Positions 18,825 through 27,349 of a stretch of 64,000 nt of DNA are shown here, piece by piece. Numbering within the stretch: position 1 is the first letter of the stretch; each line of letters opens with the position of its first letter. The DNA is from JBBQYD01 sp942493075 (GTDB lineage Bacteria > Verrucomicrobiota > Verrucomicrobiia > Limisphaerales > UBA8199): assembly GCA_942493075.1 (NCBI GenBank), contig OW818681.1, positions 4,588,001 to 4,652,000 of the forward strand, in the 5' to 3' direction. The notes under the pieces were generated by a model. It was not told the origin of the DNA, ran no database searches, and saw nothing but the letters and a program-made list of their open reading frames with translations. Both the position numbers and the translations under genes were made by a program.

Positions 18825-20651
18825 TTAGTCCTGGATGGGGACCCTCTGCCTATTCCGCGCCCGCGAAAGCGCCGTATGCGTGAAAACGATGGGATACAGT
18901 TCCTCGGAATACCATAGTTTCGAAAAATACAGACCGATCGCTGAAGCCGGAAAATGAGTTCCATTCCGGGTGGCATCAATCAGCCACTGCACACCTTTGT
19001 CGATGGCCATCTGATCGGCGGAACGACTGGCACAGAGCGCATCAATCGCAAGAGCAGTCTCTTCAATCGTAGGCGCCACTCCGGGGACAGCTCCCCACCC
19101 CCCGTTTGAGTGCTGCGCACTTAATAACCATTGCTGCGCTTTCGACACGGCTTCCGCCGCATGAGAATCGTTGAGAACAAAGCCCGACGCTGCAGAGAGA
19201 ACACGGGCGGTACCATATAGTGGGTTAGAGTGGTCAGGAGAAAATTGGCTCCCAAACCACAAAGGATGCCAGGTACCATCGGCGTGCTGCACTTTCTCCA
19301 GGTAACGCCAGGCTTTTGCTGATGCGGATTGGAGACGCTCCTGCAAGCCAGCAGGCATTTCCGTTCGCCATAGATCCCAAGCAGCCAGAGCATGCGCCGT
19401 AACATCCGGGCAACTGCAATCGAATGGCAGATTCAGCCATCCCCGGCAGAAGGTCGGTATGCCCCCATCGCGATTCTGCAGATCGAGCAGCCAATGAACG
19501 CCTGCGGTTGCCGCCATGCGTGCTTCAGGAGACTGAGGAGCGAGATGGTGCAAGGCCACCAGGGCACCTGCCGTATCGTCGGCATCTGGAACACCGCCAG
19601 CCAGATCGGTCCAAGCCCATCCGCCGGGGGCAGCATGGGTAAATGGGTGCTCACGCTGGTGTTGCTGATTCAAAAACCAGCGCACGATAGCCCCGTGATT
19701 CTTACTTTTCCATTCGGGAGATCCGTCCAGGGCTAGCGCATGAACGCTCAGGCTCGTGAGCCATGTGTTCAGATTCACGTCGATGGGCCAGCTTCCATCA
19801 GGGCGAACACTGTTGCACAGAAAGCGGGCACCAGCCCGGGCTACCAGATGCTGATCGAGTCCACTTGCTGCGAGTGACAGAGTTACAAATCCAGTGAGGG
19901 GGATGGCTTCAAGATAACCGCCAGTCTCAGGCTGCATGGAGTGCAGAACTCGCAGCACAGAAGGCTTCAATCTCTCTCGCAGCCAACGCAAAGGGGTCGC
20001 ATGCCGGGAAGTGTGCTCATGACGCGCCAGACCGATGGCGATCAGTGCCGGCATCGCGTAACTGACAACTGGAAGCTGAATCCAGCGAAACACCCGGTGC
20101 GGGAGAGCCGCTAACTCGAACGGCAACTGTGGAATATGATTCCACGCATCCTCACTCTTTCCCAACCGCCCGCAAATCGCGCATAAGGTCAGAATAGGCA
20201 CCGAGAAAGTGCGGTCCTTCCCATAATGCGCAAGCACGCGTCCGGCTATCTCTCCCGGGGCGAGACTTCCGAGCTCTTTAAGAATGAACGCTTCACTACG
20301 TTGCACGACTGATTCGTGCTGCCGCGCCCGGTCCGGGTGGTGGTAAAACGCCGCCCAACTCAGCAGCGTTGTGCTCAGGTTGCTGGGACTTTCCGGAGTA
20401 TCTCCCCAGCCGCCATCGGCATTCTGATGCCGTGCGAGCCAACCCAATCCGTTCTCCACCAGTTGCGGCTCACTTCCGAGTTCCGATAACGCTGCCACCG
20501 CCACAGCAGTGGACAGGGCGCTGGAGGAAAGCTGCCCGATCCAATGTCCTTCCCCGCTCAATCGGGCCAGCAAGGCGCTTCGACAATTCACGAGCGCCTC
20601 GTCGCGTCCCGGATGGGCGGAACCACGCGCAGGTTGTTGCAGTGAGCTCAT
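18825..20651 (-). CDS. Squalene-hopene-cyclase-like terpene cyclase
   Basis: 608 residues from the ATG at 20651, which overlaps the previous stop as ATGA. The alpha/alpha-barrel repeats include QW-type motifs (residues 77-83 NADGGWG, 394-397 RDGG, 456-461 HADGTW, 515-520 SNGGWG). The class II catalytic motif is D356-A-D358-D359-T-A, identical in form to the DxDDTA acid motif of squalene-hopene cyclases. It is slightly shorter than typical bacterial SHC (about 630-680 residues). The expected reaction is protonation-initiated cyclisation of a linear isoprenoid; squalene is only one possibility because a polyprenyl synthase is encoded in the same operon. Last gene of a five-gene coupled operon. 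Confidence 0.85.
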   Translation of the reverse strand: MSSLQQPARGSAHPGRDEALVNCRSALLARLSGEGHWIGQLSSSALSTAVAVAALSELGSEPQLVENGLGWLARHQNADGGWGDTPESPSNLSTTLLSWAAFYHHPDRARQHESVVQRSEAFILKELGSLAPGEIAGRVLAHYGKDRTFSVPILTLCAICGRLGKSEDAWNHIPQLPFELAALPHRVFRWIQLPVVSYAMPALIAIGLARHEHTSRHATPLRWLRERLKPSVLRVLHSMQPETGGYLEAIPLTGFVTLSLAASGLDQHLVARAGARFLCNSVRPDGSWPIDVNLNTWLTSLSVHALALDGSPEWKSKNHGAIVRWFLNQQHQREHPFTHAAPGGWAWTDLAGGVPDADDTAGALVALHHLAPQSPEARMAATAGVHWLLDLQNRDGGIPTFCRGWLNLPFDCSCPDVTAHALAAWDLWRTEMPAGLQERLQSASAKAWRYLEKVQHADGTWHPLWFGSQFSPDHSNPLYGTARVLSAASGFVLNDSHAAEAVSKAQQWLLSAQHSNGGWGAVPGVAPTIEETALAIDALCASRSADQMAIDKGVQWLIDATRNGTHFPASAIGLYFSKLWYSEELYPIVFTHTALSRARNRQRVPIQD

Positions 20652-21565
20652 GGGAGCGGCTCGGGCGCGAGGTTCCCCAGGGTGAGCAATGCGTAGAAGG
20701 TGTACTCGCAATCGGGGGTGCCATCCAGCGCATGCCCGGTAAACCCACCGCTCTCATCCCAGAGACCGGTTACGAAATCGAGGCACCCATCAATCATTTC
20801 TGGAGGAACAGAATTGAAATGACGCAGCGCGTGCAAAGCTGTTGCCGTGGAGAGGAGGTCGGGCAAAGGCACGAGGGGAGCGGCGACAAATCCGCCCTGC
20901 TTCGAGCCTCGAGCCATAAGCCACTGGAGGCTGTTCTCAGGAGCCGTTTGGGTTAATTCCCAATATATACCCACAGCGGCGGCAGTGACCGGGGTAGTGG
21001 AAGCTTCCCACCTGCGCTGGTTTACGAATCCACCGCCGGACCTTTGAAGGTTATCCAAAAGTGAAATGGTCTGGTCTGGTCTGGGAAACGCCACGGCCAA
21101 CGATTCGCACGCCAGCATTCCAAGGAAGGTGTCGTAAATCGAACCGCGCAGCCGCCCCAATTTCCCGTGAAACCCACCGTTTTTGCAAGCGTGAGCGCCG
21201 ATCCTAAGTTTTAGGTTCTGGTGCCGTTCGGGGTGATCAGACGCGTATTCCGGCCAGGCGAGCTCGAGGCTGCGCAGCAGGCAGGTGGCATGAACGAAAT
21301 CCTGTTCTCTTTCAGCCTCACGTTCGAGATACGCCTTCGTTTCAGCAGGCCAATCGAGGTTCAGCACTGAGGCACATTCCAACCCGAACACCGTGTAATA
21401 CAGGTCGCTTCCAGCCCCGCGGCCACGAACCCCGCCGTCTGGATCGAACTGGCGGTAAACGAAATCCTTTATCCGGCGCTGGGCTTCGCTGTCAAGGCTC
21501 CCGGCTCCGCGACGAAGCAACTCTCGAAGGCGCCGATTTGAGCCAGTAAGGATCGAGGTATCCAT
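20648..21565 (-). CDS. Prenyltransferase/squalene-oxidase-repeat alpha/alpha-barrel protein
   Basis: 305 residues. Repeats such as DPDGGVRG, KNGGFHG, RSGGGF, KQGGF and DESGGFTGH-LDGTPDCEYTFYAL match the beta-subunit fold of protein prenyltransferases and the small halves of terpene cyclases. In true farnesyl- or geranylgeranyl-transferase beta subunits an Asp, Cys and His bind zinc; a D-C pair is present (PDCEYT), but the His cannot be assigned with confidence. No DxDD motif is visible, so it is probably not a stand-alone class II cyclase. It could bind or help fold a long isoprenoid with the cyclase encoded next to it, with which it overlaps by 4 bp. Confidence 0.8.
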   Translation of the reverse strand: MDTSILTGSNRRLRELLRRGAGSLDSEAQRRIKDFVYRQFDPDGGVRGRGAGSDLYYTVFGLECASVLNLDWPAETKAYLEREAEREQDFVHATCLLRSLELAWPEYASDHPERHQNLKLRIGAHACKNGGFHGKLGRLRGSIYDTFLGMLACESLAVAFPRPDQTISLLDNLQRSGGGFVNQRRWEASTTPVTAAAVGIYWELTQTAPENSLQWLMARGSKQGGFVAAPLVPLPDLLSTATALHALRHFNSVPPEMIDGCLDFVTGLWDESGGFTGHALDGTPDCEYTFYALLTLGNLAPEPLP

Positions 21566-21585
21566 GTGCCGTCACCACGAGGCCG

Positions 21586-23253
21586 TTAACTCGAAGCAGA
21601 GGGTCCAAGGACGCGTCCGACCAGGCGACGCAGCAGGCTCTTGAGCGGTGCGCTCTGCAAACCAGACAACGATCGAACAGCTTCGTTGCGATGATGCTCC
21701 AGGAGCTGCCTTGCCTTTTCGTCCACACGCAGGGCCATGCTGGCTTCGCGTAAAAGCTTTTGAACCGAGTCCTCATTATCTGCGGCCCCCGCCCAACTCT
21801 CCCGTAGCCGGCGCTGCAACTCGCTGTCCGCATTTTCCCAGGTCAGCGAGGTGAGGATGGAGACAGGGCTTTCAGGCGAAGGTCCGGTATCAGCACAGGA
21901 GTCGTCTTCAAGATCGTCCCGAATCTGGTATGCAACACCGAGAGCAGCGCTGAACTGCTTTAGAGATTGCTCTACCGACTCGTCCGCTCCGGCGCAGATA
22001 GCTCCCAGGCGCAAGGCAACTTCAAAAGCTGGCGCGGTTTTTTGGCGAAAGATGTCCAGCACCTGGGCCGTGGTGAACAAGGCTTTTTGACTCGCCAGAT
22101 GCAATTCGGCACCTTGCCCCAGACAGAGGGTTCGGTGTCCCTCGGCGGCCACACGGAAGAGGCGGTTTTGCTGCGCGGCGGAAAGTCCGCTTTCACCCAG
22201 CAGCCGATATCCTTCTCCAATAAGGTAATCCCCCAGATTCAAGGCGATCGGCATGCCTAACCGGTGTGCGGGGGTAGGCTCCCCGTAACGAAAATCGTCA
22301 CCGTCCTCAATATCATCGTGAAGGAGAGAAGCCTTGTGAAAGCATTCAGTAGCAATGGCAACCCGCCGCACTCCCAGGGGAATACTCCCCTCTGGCCTGG
22401 CGCCGGAAAGGGCCTGGTAAACACAGGCCGCCAGCAAGGGACGCCAGCGCTTCCCGTGAGTTCCGAGCCAACCCAGGCTCTCCATTTCAGTAAAGGTCCC
22501 CTCAGCGTTCAGTACCTCGCGCAGAGATTCGGGCGTAAACCAGGAATCGACCTCTGCACGCAACCCGTCGATATCCACGCGCCCGCCCCATCCCGTGCTG
22601 GCCCTCAGATGCAACGCTTCGCGAATCCAATCTTCATCAACCGCCGTGGCGTCGCACCCATCACGATAGAGCGGGATCGCGATTCCGGGGATGGCGTGCG
22701 CGGCAGCATGAGGAAATGCGCGCTCCAGCACATGCAAGCAACTGACGCCGATTACAGCGTCCACCCGGCCTTGCTCCAGCAACCGAGTCACGACTGTTGT
22801 ACCCTCCGCGACCAGCGCCACATAATCCAGTGCCTCGGCCTCGGCCTGCAACCCTCCAATGCCGCACCCGCCGCATTCCTCGCAGAGCAACCCAATCTCG
22901 TCCATCGTGGCTGGGCAATGTTTCTTTTCACGAAGACAGCGCGGTAAAAGGAGAACTCGCCGGTCGAAAGGAATGGCTGCCAGCGTATCACGCCACGTTT
23001 CGTTCCCCACCATGACTGTGGTGAAATCGAGGTAGGCGTCGGAGTCTTGAACCCCACTCAGAATCTCTCGCGCGTGACTTCGCAGTTCATCCAAAGAAAG
23101 CGGAGGGACGAGCTGATGCTTCCGCACCTGCTCAGCCGCGAGAGCCCTTAATCGGTCGCGAAGGGCTCTTTCCTCCGGCACACGCTGAACAATCCGCTGG
23201 CGGCTGGGGTCCTGGCTCACAGCGGAGCTGGCTTGGAAAATCATTTCATCCAT
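21586..23253 (-). CDS. DUF116-polyprenyl synthase fusion
   Basis: 555 residues from the ATG at 23253, which overlaps the radical SAM stop by 8 bp; a longer frame is open upstream but would run deep into that gene. Residues about 70-205 form a DUF116 domain with clustered cysteines (C106, C113, C124, C127, C130, C172, C200), compatible with metal or Fe-S binding. Residues about 255-545 are a trans-isoprenyl diphosphate synthase: GKRWRP at 267-272, first aspartate motif D313-D314-I-E-D317 and second motif D446-D447-L-E-D450. The second half condenses isopentenyl diphosphate with an allylic primer. The role of the first half is unknown. The fusion in one reading frame, and its place between a radical SAM enzyme and two cyclase-like proteins, tie DUF116 to isoprenoid metabolism. 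Confidence 0.88.
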   Translation of the reverse strand: MDEMIFQASSAVSQDPSRQRIVQRVPEERALRDRLRALAAEQVRKHQLVPPLSLDELRSHAREILSGVQDSDAYLDFTTVMVGNETWRDTLAAIPFDRRVLLLPRCLREKKHCPATMDEIGLLCEECGGCGIGGLQAEAEALDYVALVAEGTTVVTRLLEQGRVDAVIGVSCLHVLERAFPHAAAHAIPGIAIPLYRDGCDATAVDEDWIREALHLRASTGWGGRVDIDGLRAEVDSWFTPESLREVLNAEGTFTEMESLGWLGTHGKRWRPLLAACVYQALSGARPEGSIPLGVRRVAIATECFHKASLLHDDIEDGDDFRYGEPTPAHRLGMPIALNLGDYLIGEGYRLLGESGLSAAQQNRLFRVAAEGHRTLCLGQGAELHLASQKALFTTAQVLDIFRQKTAPAFEVALRLGAICAGADESVEQSLKQFSAALGVAYQIRDDLEDDSCADTGPSPESPVSILTSLTWENADSELQRRLRESWAGAADNEDSVQKLLREASMALRVDEKARQLLEHHRNEAVRSLSGLQSAPLKSLLRRLVGRVLGPSASS

Positions 23254-24439
23254 AGGCGCCAAATCCAAAAAACCAGTATTTCTTCGCCACCCGATACGCC
23301 CAGTGCTTTTCAGGTATTTCACAGCCTGGCTGGTGGTGACCGGGGCGGCAGGACATTGCTGCCAATTCGGCGTAGGCCGAGCCGCGCCCTGAAGTATCGC
23401 GGGCCTGCTGTGAACGCAGGAACTCTTGTAGCTTCTCAGGACAATCCAGCAACACACATCCGCGGGTCTGAGTCGCGGAAAACCGACGGAACTCGGCTAG
23501 AAACTCGGAGTTTTCGAGCAAAGCCTTAAGCTCAGCACTTTGATGCACATTCTCGCGGGCAAACTGCACGGGCGGGCATGGCTCAACATCCCCCATCGGA
23601 TTGATGTGATGGCTGATGCCCGTGGCCGCGGGACACAGGGCGCGTCCCTCATGGTCCCAATAGGCATCCACCAGCATCAGGGGAATCTTTGGACGCAGAT
23701 CGACCATGAACCGGCGTAACGCCACGACTTCCTCGGAAGAAAGGCAAAGCTCGGCGCAGGGATTAGGACCCACCGGCCGATAAATGTAATACCACAGATA
23801 ATGGACCCCGCGTTTGATGAGATCGCGTGCGAACTTCTCAGAAACCAACTCGTTGAAATTCGATTTGCAGACGCTGGTCGCAACCCCCGTGAGCAGGCGC
23901 GCACGACGGCAATGTTCAAGTCCCTGGAGGCTCCTCTCGAACACCCGCGTGCCACCCCGGCGTTCATCGCTCACCTGTTCGAGTCCTTCCAGGCTGATGA
24001 GCGGGGTGATGTTTCCCAAGCGGCGCATCTCGCCAGCCAACTCGGCGGTCACGGCAGTGCCGTTGGTGAATATCTGGAAATAGCAATCGGGATGGCGGCT
24101 GATAACCTCCAACAACTGAGGATAAAGGAATGGTTCACCACCCAGGATGCCAAAGAACCGGCATTGCTCTGCCTTGGCCTGGCGAATCAGATCATCCAGT
24201 TTTTCTGGACTAAGGGAGTTTCCCGGTCGGGCTGTTGTTACCCAGCAACCCTGGCAATGGAGATTGCACTGGCTGGTGACAGAGATGAAGAGGAACGCAG
24301 GAAAAAATCGCCCCTGCTTGCGCCGCTTCTCGAACGCGCGAATACTGCGCATGCCACCAATCCCCAGGTTCCATCCGCATTTGGCCAGTAACCGGAGATC
24401 AATCTCGCTGACAAACCGGTTGAGCAGAGAAAAAGTCAC
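23246..24439 (-). CDS. Radical SAM enzyme with SPASM-like C-terminal cysteines
   Basis: 397 residues, start ATG at 24439 overlapping the preceding stop as ATGA. The cluster motif is C58-NLH-C62-QG-C65, followed by GGEP in strand 2. C-terminal cysteines occur in CPAATGISHHINPMGDVEPCPP and CVLLDCP, an INP-G-V-PC arrangement seen in SPASM/Twitch domains that bind a second cluster. The overall reaction is unknown. Its place in a terpenoid operon recalls HpnH, a radical SAM enzyme that adenosylates hopene, but the C-terminal half differs from HpnH as I know it, so that name is not used. The upstream Fe-S protein could supply electrons. Confidence 0.88.
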   Translation of the reverse strand: MTFSLLNRFVSEIDLRLLAKCGWNLGIGGMRSIRAFEKRRKQGRFFPAFLFISVTSQCNLHCQGCWVTTARPGNSLSPEKLDDLIRQAKAEQCRFFGILGGEPFLYPQLLEVISRHPDCYFQIFTNGTAVTAELAGEMRRLGNITPLISLEGLEQVSDERRGGTRVFERSLQGLEHCRRARLLTGVATSVCKSNFNELVSEKFARDLIKRGVHYLWYYIYRPVGPNPCAELCLSSEEVVALRRFMVDLRPKIPLMLVDAYWDHEGRALCPAATGISHHINPMGDVEPCPPVQFARENVHQSAELKALLENSEFLAEFRRFSATQTRGCVLLDCPEKLQEFLRSQQARDTSGRGSAYAELAAMSCRPGHHQPGCEIPEKHWAYRVAKKYWFFGFGAYG

Positions 24440-25299
24440 GGCGCGCTCCTGGGAAATCGAGGCAATCCCGGCAGCGATGTGGCTGGCGGCTTCACCTCCG
24501 GCACAGTCGTGAGCCCCGCCTGCAACGCGTGCTTCTGTCTTTCCTGATGCGCCTGATGCAGGTCGGTGCGTAACAATTGGCGCTGCTTCACCTTCGCTTT
24601 GCGCTGAGCCAGAGCGGTATAAATATCTGAACCGAGGATCTGTTGGAGATCCGCCTGCACCCGGTCTTTCTCCCGGGATTCATCCGTGATTTCAGCCCCG
24701 GCGATGGCACCGGATTCGTACTTGGGAAACATAATTGCCACCTCTGGGCAAATCCGAGCGCAAGCGGGGCAATTGGTCTTGCACCCCTGCGGATTCTGCA
24801 CTTCGACCTTCCCCTCAGCGGAAAGACCGTAAACACCGAAGAGGCAAAACCCGAGACATTGCTGGCAATTGGTGCATCGGGTGGTATCGACGACTGGAAA
24901 CCACGGCTGCCAAACATCGGAGGACTGGCTGTTTGCAGGCGCGGCACTGACTTCTGCCACGGCTGGGGAAGCCACGTCGGGGAGGACGGGAACCTCGAGT
25001 GCGGAAAGAACCTCTTGAGCAGACCCAGCCCTCAGGTTCAGGACGCGTGTGGTTTCCAAGGATGCCCCGCCGAACTTGAAAAGAGCTTGAACCGCGCGCG
25101 GGTAACACGCAACGATTCGGGTAGAGTTCTGCGCGTATTGCTGAAGGCGTGGATCTTTGGCAGCAGCCATTGCGCAGAGATCCGGAACCTCAACGAAGGA
25201 GATTTTTGCGGCATTAAGACTGGCACAAATCACCTCCATTTTTGAGCGCGGTATGAGACCGGCGAACTCGCAACGGCAAATCAGAACGTTCGACTCCAT
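24436..25299 (-). CDS. Fe-S (ferredoxin-like) protein heading the terpenoid operon
   Basis: 287 residues. The N-terminal 100 residues contain C-x-C near the start (ICRCEFAG) and a Rossmann-like region similar to the opening domain of heterodisulfide-reductase-type or DUF116-associated proteins. Residues about 140-190 carry two cysteine clusters, CTNCQQCLGFC and CKTNCPACARICPE, a 2x[4Fe-4S] ferredoxin pattern with a modified second site. The C-terminal 80 residues are basic and helical. It is the first gene of the operon, overlaps the radical SAM gene by 4 bp, and is a plausible electron donor to it. Divergent from the Nudix gene, with 168 bp between, which must hold the operon promoter. Confidence 0.82.
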   Translation of the reverse strand: MESNVLICRCEFAGLIPRSKMEVICASLNAAKISFVEVPDLCAMAAAKDPRLQQYAQNSTRIVACYPRAVQALFKFGGASLETTRVLNLRAGSAQEVLSALEVPVLPDVASPAVAEVSAAPANSQSSDVWQPWFPVVDTTRCTNCQQCLGFCLFGVYGLSAEGKVEVQNPQGCKTNCPACARICPEVAIMFPKYESGAIAGAEITDESREKDRVQADLQQILGSDIYTALAQRKAKVKQRQLLRTDLHQAHQERQKHALQAGLTTVPEVKPPATSLPGLPRFPRSAP

Positions 25300-25467
25300 G
25301 ACCTTGGACTAAAGTCTGGCGAAACAGCAGACCAAAGTCGAGAACCTGAGAGAGGAAAACGAACACCCTCTCTGAAAACGACAAATCCAGATCAGGACTT
25401 TTTCCCGGCCCACTAACGATGGGAAAACTTTGGCTTCAATACAGGCACCTGCTAAACTCTGCTTTCC

Positions 25468-26016
25468 ATGAGAACGACGCTTTACATCGGCAAGTTCCTG
25501 TCGCTTATCCAAGAAGGCCACTGGGAGTATGCGCACCGGGTTCGAGCCACGGGAGCTGCCATCATCCTGGCGGTTACGGATGAGAACAAACTCCTGCTGG
25601 TAGAGCAGTACCGTATCCCGGTGCACGCGCGAACTCTGGAGCTGCCTGCGGGCCTCACGGGGGACGAAGAATCGCCGGACTCGGAATCAAACGCCGCCGC
25701 CGCTAAGCGCGAGTTGCTCGAGGAAACGGGCTATTTGGCCGAAACAATTGAAGCTCTTACAACCGGGCCGGCCTCCAGCGGGCTGGGATCGGAAGTCGTC
25801 ACCTTGTTCCGAGCGACAAACCTGAAACGCACGGGCCAGGGCGGCGGAGTTGCCCATGAGGAGATCGTGGTGCATGAAGTGGCGTTGTCTGAAGTTCACG
25901 AATGGCTGGAAGCCAAGGCGAGAGAGAACGTCCTGATCGATCCCAAGATTTACGCAGGACTCTATTTCCTTGGCCGGGAAAAGGTGGGGCACACCCAATT
26001 GCCTCTCAAAACATAA
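25468..26016 (+). CDS. Nudix hydrolase, ADP-ribose pyrophosphatase-like
   Basis: 182 residues. The preceding strand pattern (LLLVEQYRIPV, then LELPAGL) is that of the ADP-ribose/GDP-mannose pyrophosphatase branch. The Nudix box reads ...E-SNAAAAK-REL-LEETGY, with the glycine two residues further upstream than in the canonical box, a small insertion. It should hydrolyse a nucleoside diphosphate linked to a sugar, using Mg2+. It lies on its own, 46 bp before sbcD. Confidence 0.85.
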   Translation: MRTTLYIGKFLSLIQEGHWEYAHRVRATGAAIILAVTDENKLLLVEQYRIPVHARTLELPAGLTGDEESPDSESNAAAAKRELLEETGYLAETIEALTTGPASSGLGSEVVTLFRATNLKRTGQGGGVAHEEIVVHEVALSEVHEWLEAKARENVLIDPKIYAGLYFLGREKVGHTQLPLKT

Positions 26017-26062
26017 ATTGTTTTGGCGCGTGCTCTGCCGTTCTGCTATTTAACTCGGCTGG

Positions 26063-27349
26063 ATGATTGATGCCAAAGCCAGGGATGCGTTCCGCGTGTT
26101 ACACACGGCTGATTGGCATTTGGGAAAGCTCCTGGGAGAGCATTCCCGCGAAACCGAGCACACACAGTTTCTCCAACAGCTTCTTGCGAATATCCATGAC
26201 CACGACGTGGATGCTTTGATTATCGCCGGTGACGTTTTCGACTCCGCCAATCCGCCCCAATCCGCTCTTGCCCAGTATTACGATTTTCTATCGAAGCTCT
26301 ATCGGGAGACGGATTGTTGCGTGGTCGTCATTGGGGGTAACCATGATTCGCCGGGCAACCTCGAAGCACCGCGGCAATTGCTCCGCTCCTTGCGCACGTA
26401 CGTGGTCGGCGCCAAGCCTGCCGAATCCGCGAACATGGTCATCCCCCTGCCCTCCCCGGAGGCTCCCCGGCTCTTAGTTGCAGCGCTGCCGTTCTTGCGA
26501 GATCGCGATCTGCGTGTCGGCCAGTCCGGCCAGAACGCGGCTGATATACAAAAGGATTTGGTTAAGGGCATTCGCCAATGCTACGTGGAGGCCGCCGCTA
26601 CTGCCCGAGCCACTAGCAAGGCTCCCATGCCGATCCTGGCCACGGGCCATTTGACCGTCACCGGCTGCACAACCTCGGATAGCGAGCGTGATGTTCACAT
26701 CGGCGGCCTGGGTGCGGTGACTGCCGACGTGTTTCCTTCCGATTTCGCGTATGTCGCTTTAGGGCATCTCCATCGTCCTCAGAAAGCCGGGGTTGACCAC
26801 GTTCGTTACTCGGGCTCGCCGATTGCTTTGAGCTTCAGTGAATCGAAGGACTCAAAGGAACTGCGATTACTCGATTTCGATGCCCGAGGTCTGGCGCTGC
26901 AACAGAGCTTGCCGGTTCCGGCTTTTCGGCAGCTCGTCCAAATCACGACACGACCTGATACGTTTTCGGCTGATCTGGCCCGCTTTATCCCAAAGGCAGG
27001 TCCTCTAAAAACGTGGGTGGAGATCATCGTGGAGGACCCTGTACCGGGTGAAAATCTCTATGATCTGGCCCAGAAACAGGCGGTTGGCCGCGATTTCGAA
27101 GTAATCCGGGTCGTCTCAAAACGCACGAAAGCACTCACGGGAGCGAGCTTGGGGGAGACGGACCCTGCCGGGGACTTGGATCAGGCCCTCTCAGACCCTC
27201 GGAAGGTATTCGAGATGAGATTGGAGCGCGAGCCGGGTTTGCTGGACGCGGATAAAGAGGCCCTCAGGCTCGCATTCACTGAGTTGTGCGAAATTCAGGC
27301 CCACAAAGTGGCTGACCTGGGCGGCGCAAAGATGGGAGGACGCTCGTGA
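26063..27349 (+). CDS. sbcD: Exonuclease SbcD (Mre11-type nuclease subunit)
   Basis: 428 residues. Calcineurin-like metallophosphatase motifs are present in order: DWHLGK, GDVFD, GNHD, GHL and GHLH. Together with SbcC it forms the Mre11-Rad50-type complex that cleaves hairpins and trims protein-blocked DNA ends in the cytoplasm. The start at 26063 gives a nine-residue extension before the usual RVLHTADWH opening. The sbcD stop and the sbcC GTG start overlap by 4 bp. Confidence 0.96.
   Translation: MIDAKARDAFRVLHTADWHLGKLLGEHSRETEHTQFLQQLLANIHDHDVDALIIAGDVFDSANPPQSALAQYYDFLSKLYRETDCCVVVIGGNHDSPGNLEAPRQLLRSLRTYVVGAKPAESANMVIPLPSPEAPRLLVAALPFLRDRDLRVGQSGQNAADIQKDLVKGIRQCYVEAAATARATSKAPMPILATGHLTVTGCTTSDSERDVHIGGLGAVTADVFPSDFAYVALGHLHRPQKAGVDHVRYSGSPIALSFSESKDSKELRLLDFDARGLALQQSLPVPAFRQLVQITTRPDTFSADLARFIPKAGPLKTWVEIIVEDPVPGENLYDLAQKQAVGRDFEVIRVVSKRTKALTGASLGETDPAGDLDQALSDPRKVFEMRLEREPGLLDADKEALRLAFTELCEIQAHKVADLGGAKMGGRS

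Noticed and set aside
23246..24439. Naming the radical SAM gene hpnH
   Set aside because: The cysteine motif and setting are compatible, but the C-terminal INP-G-V-PC segment is SPASM-like, unlike HpnH as I know it.
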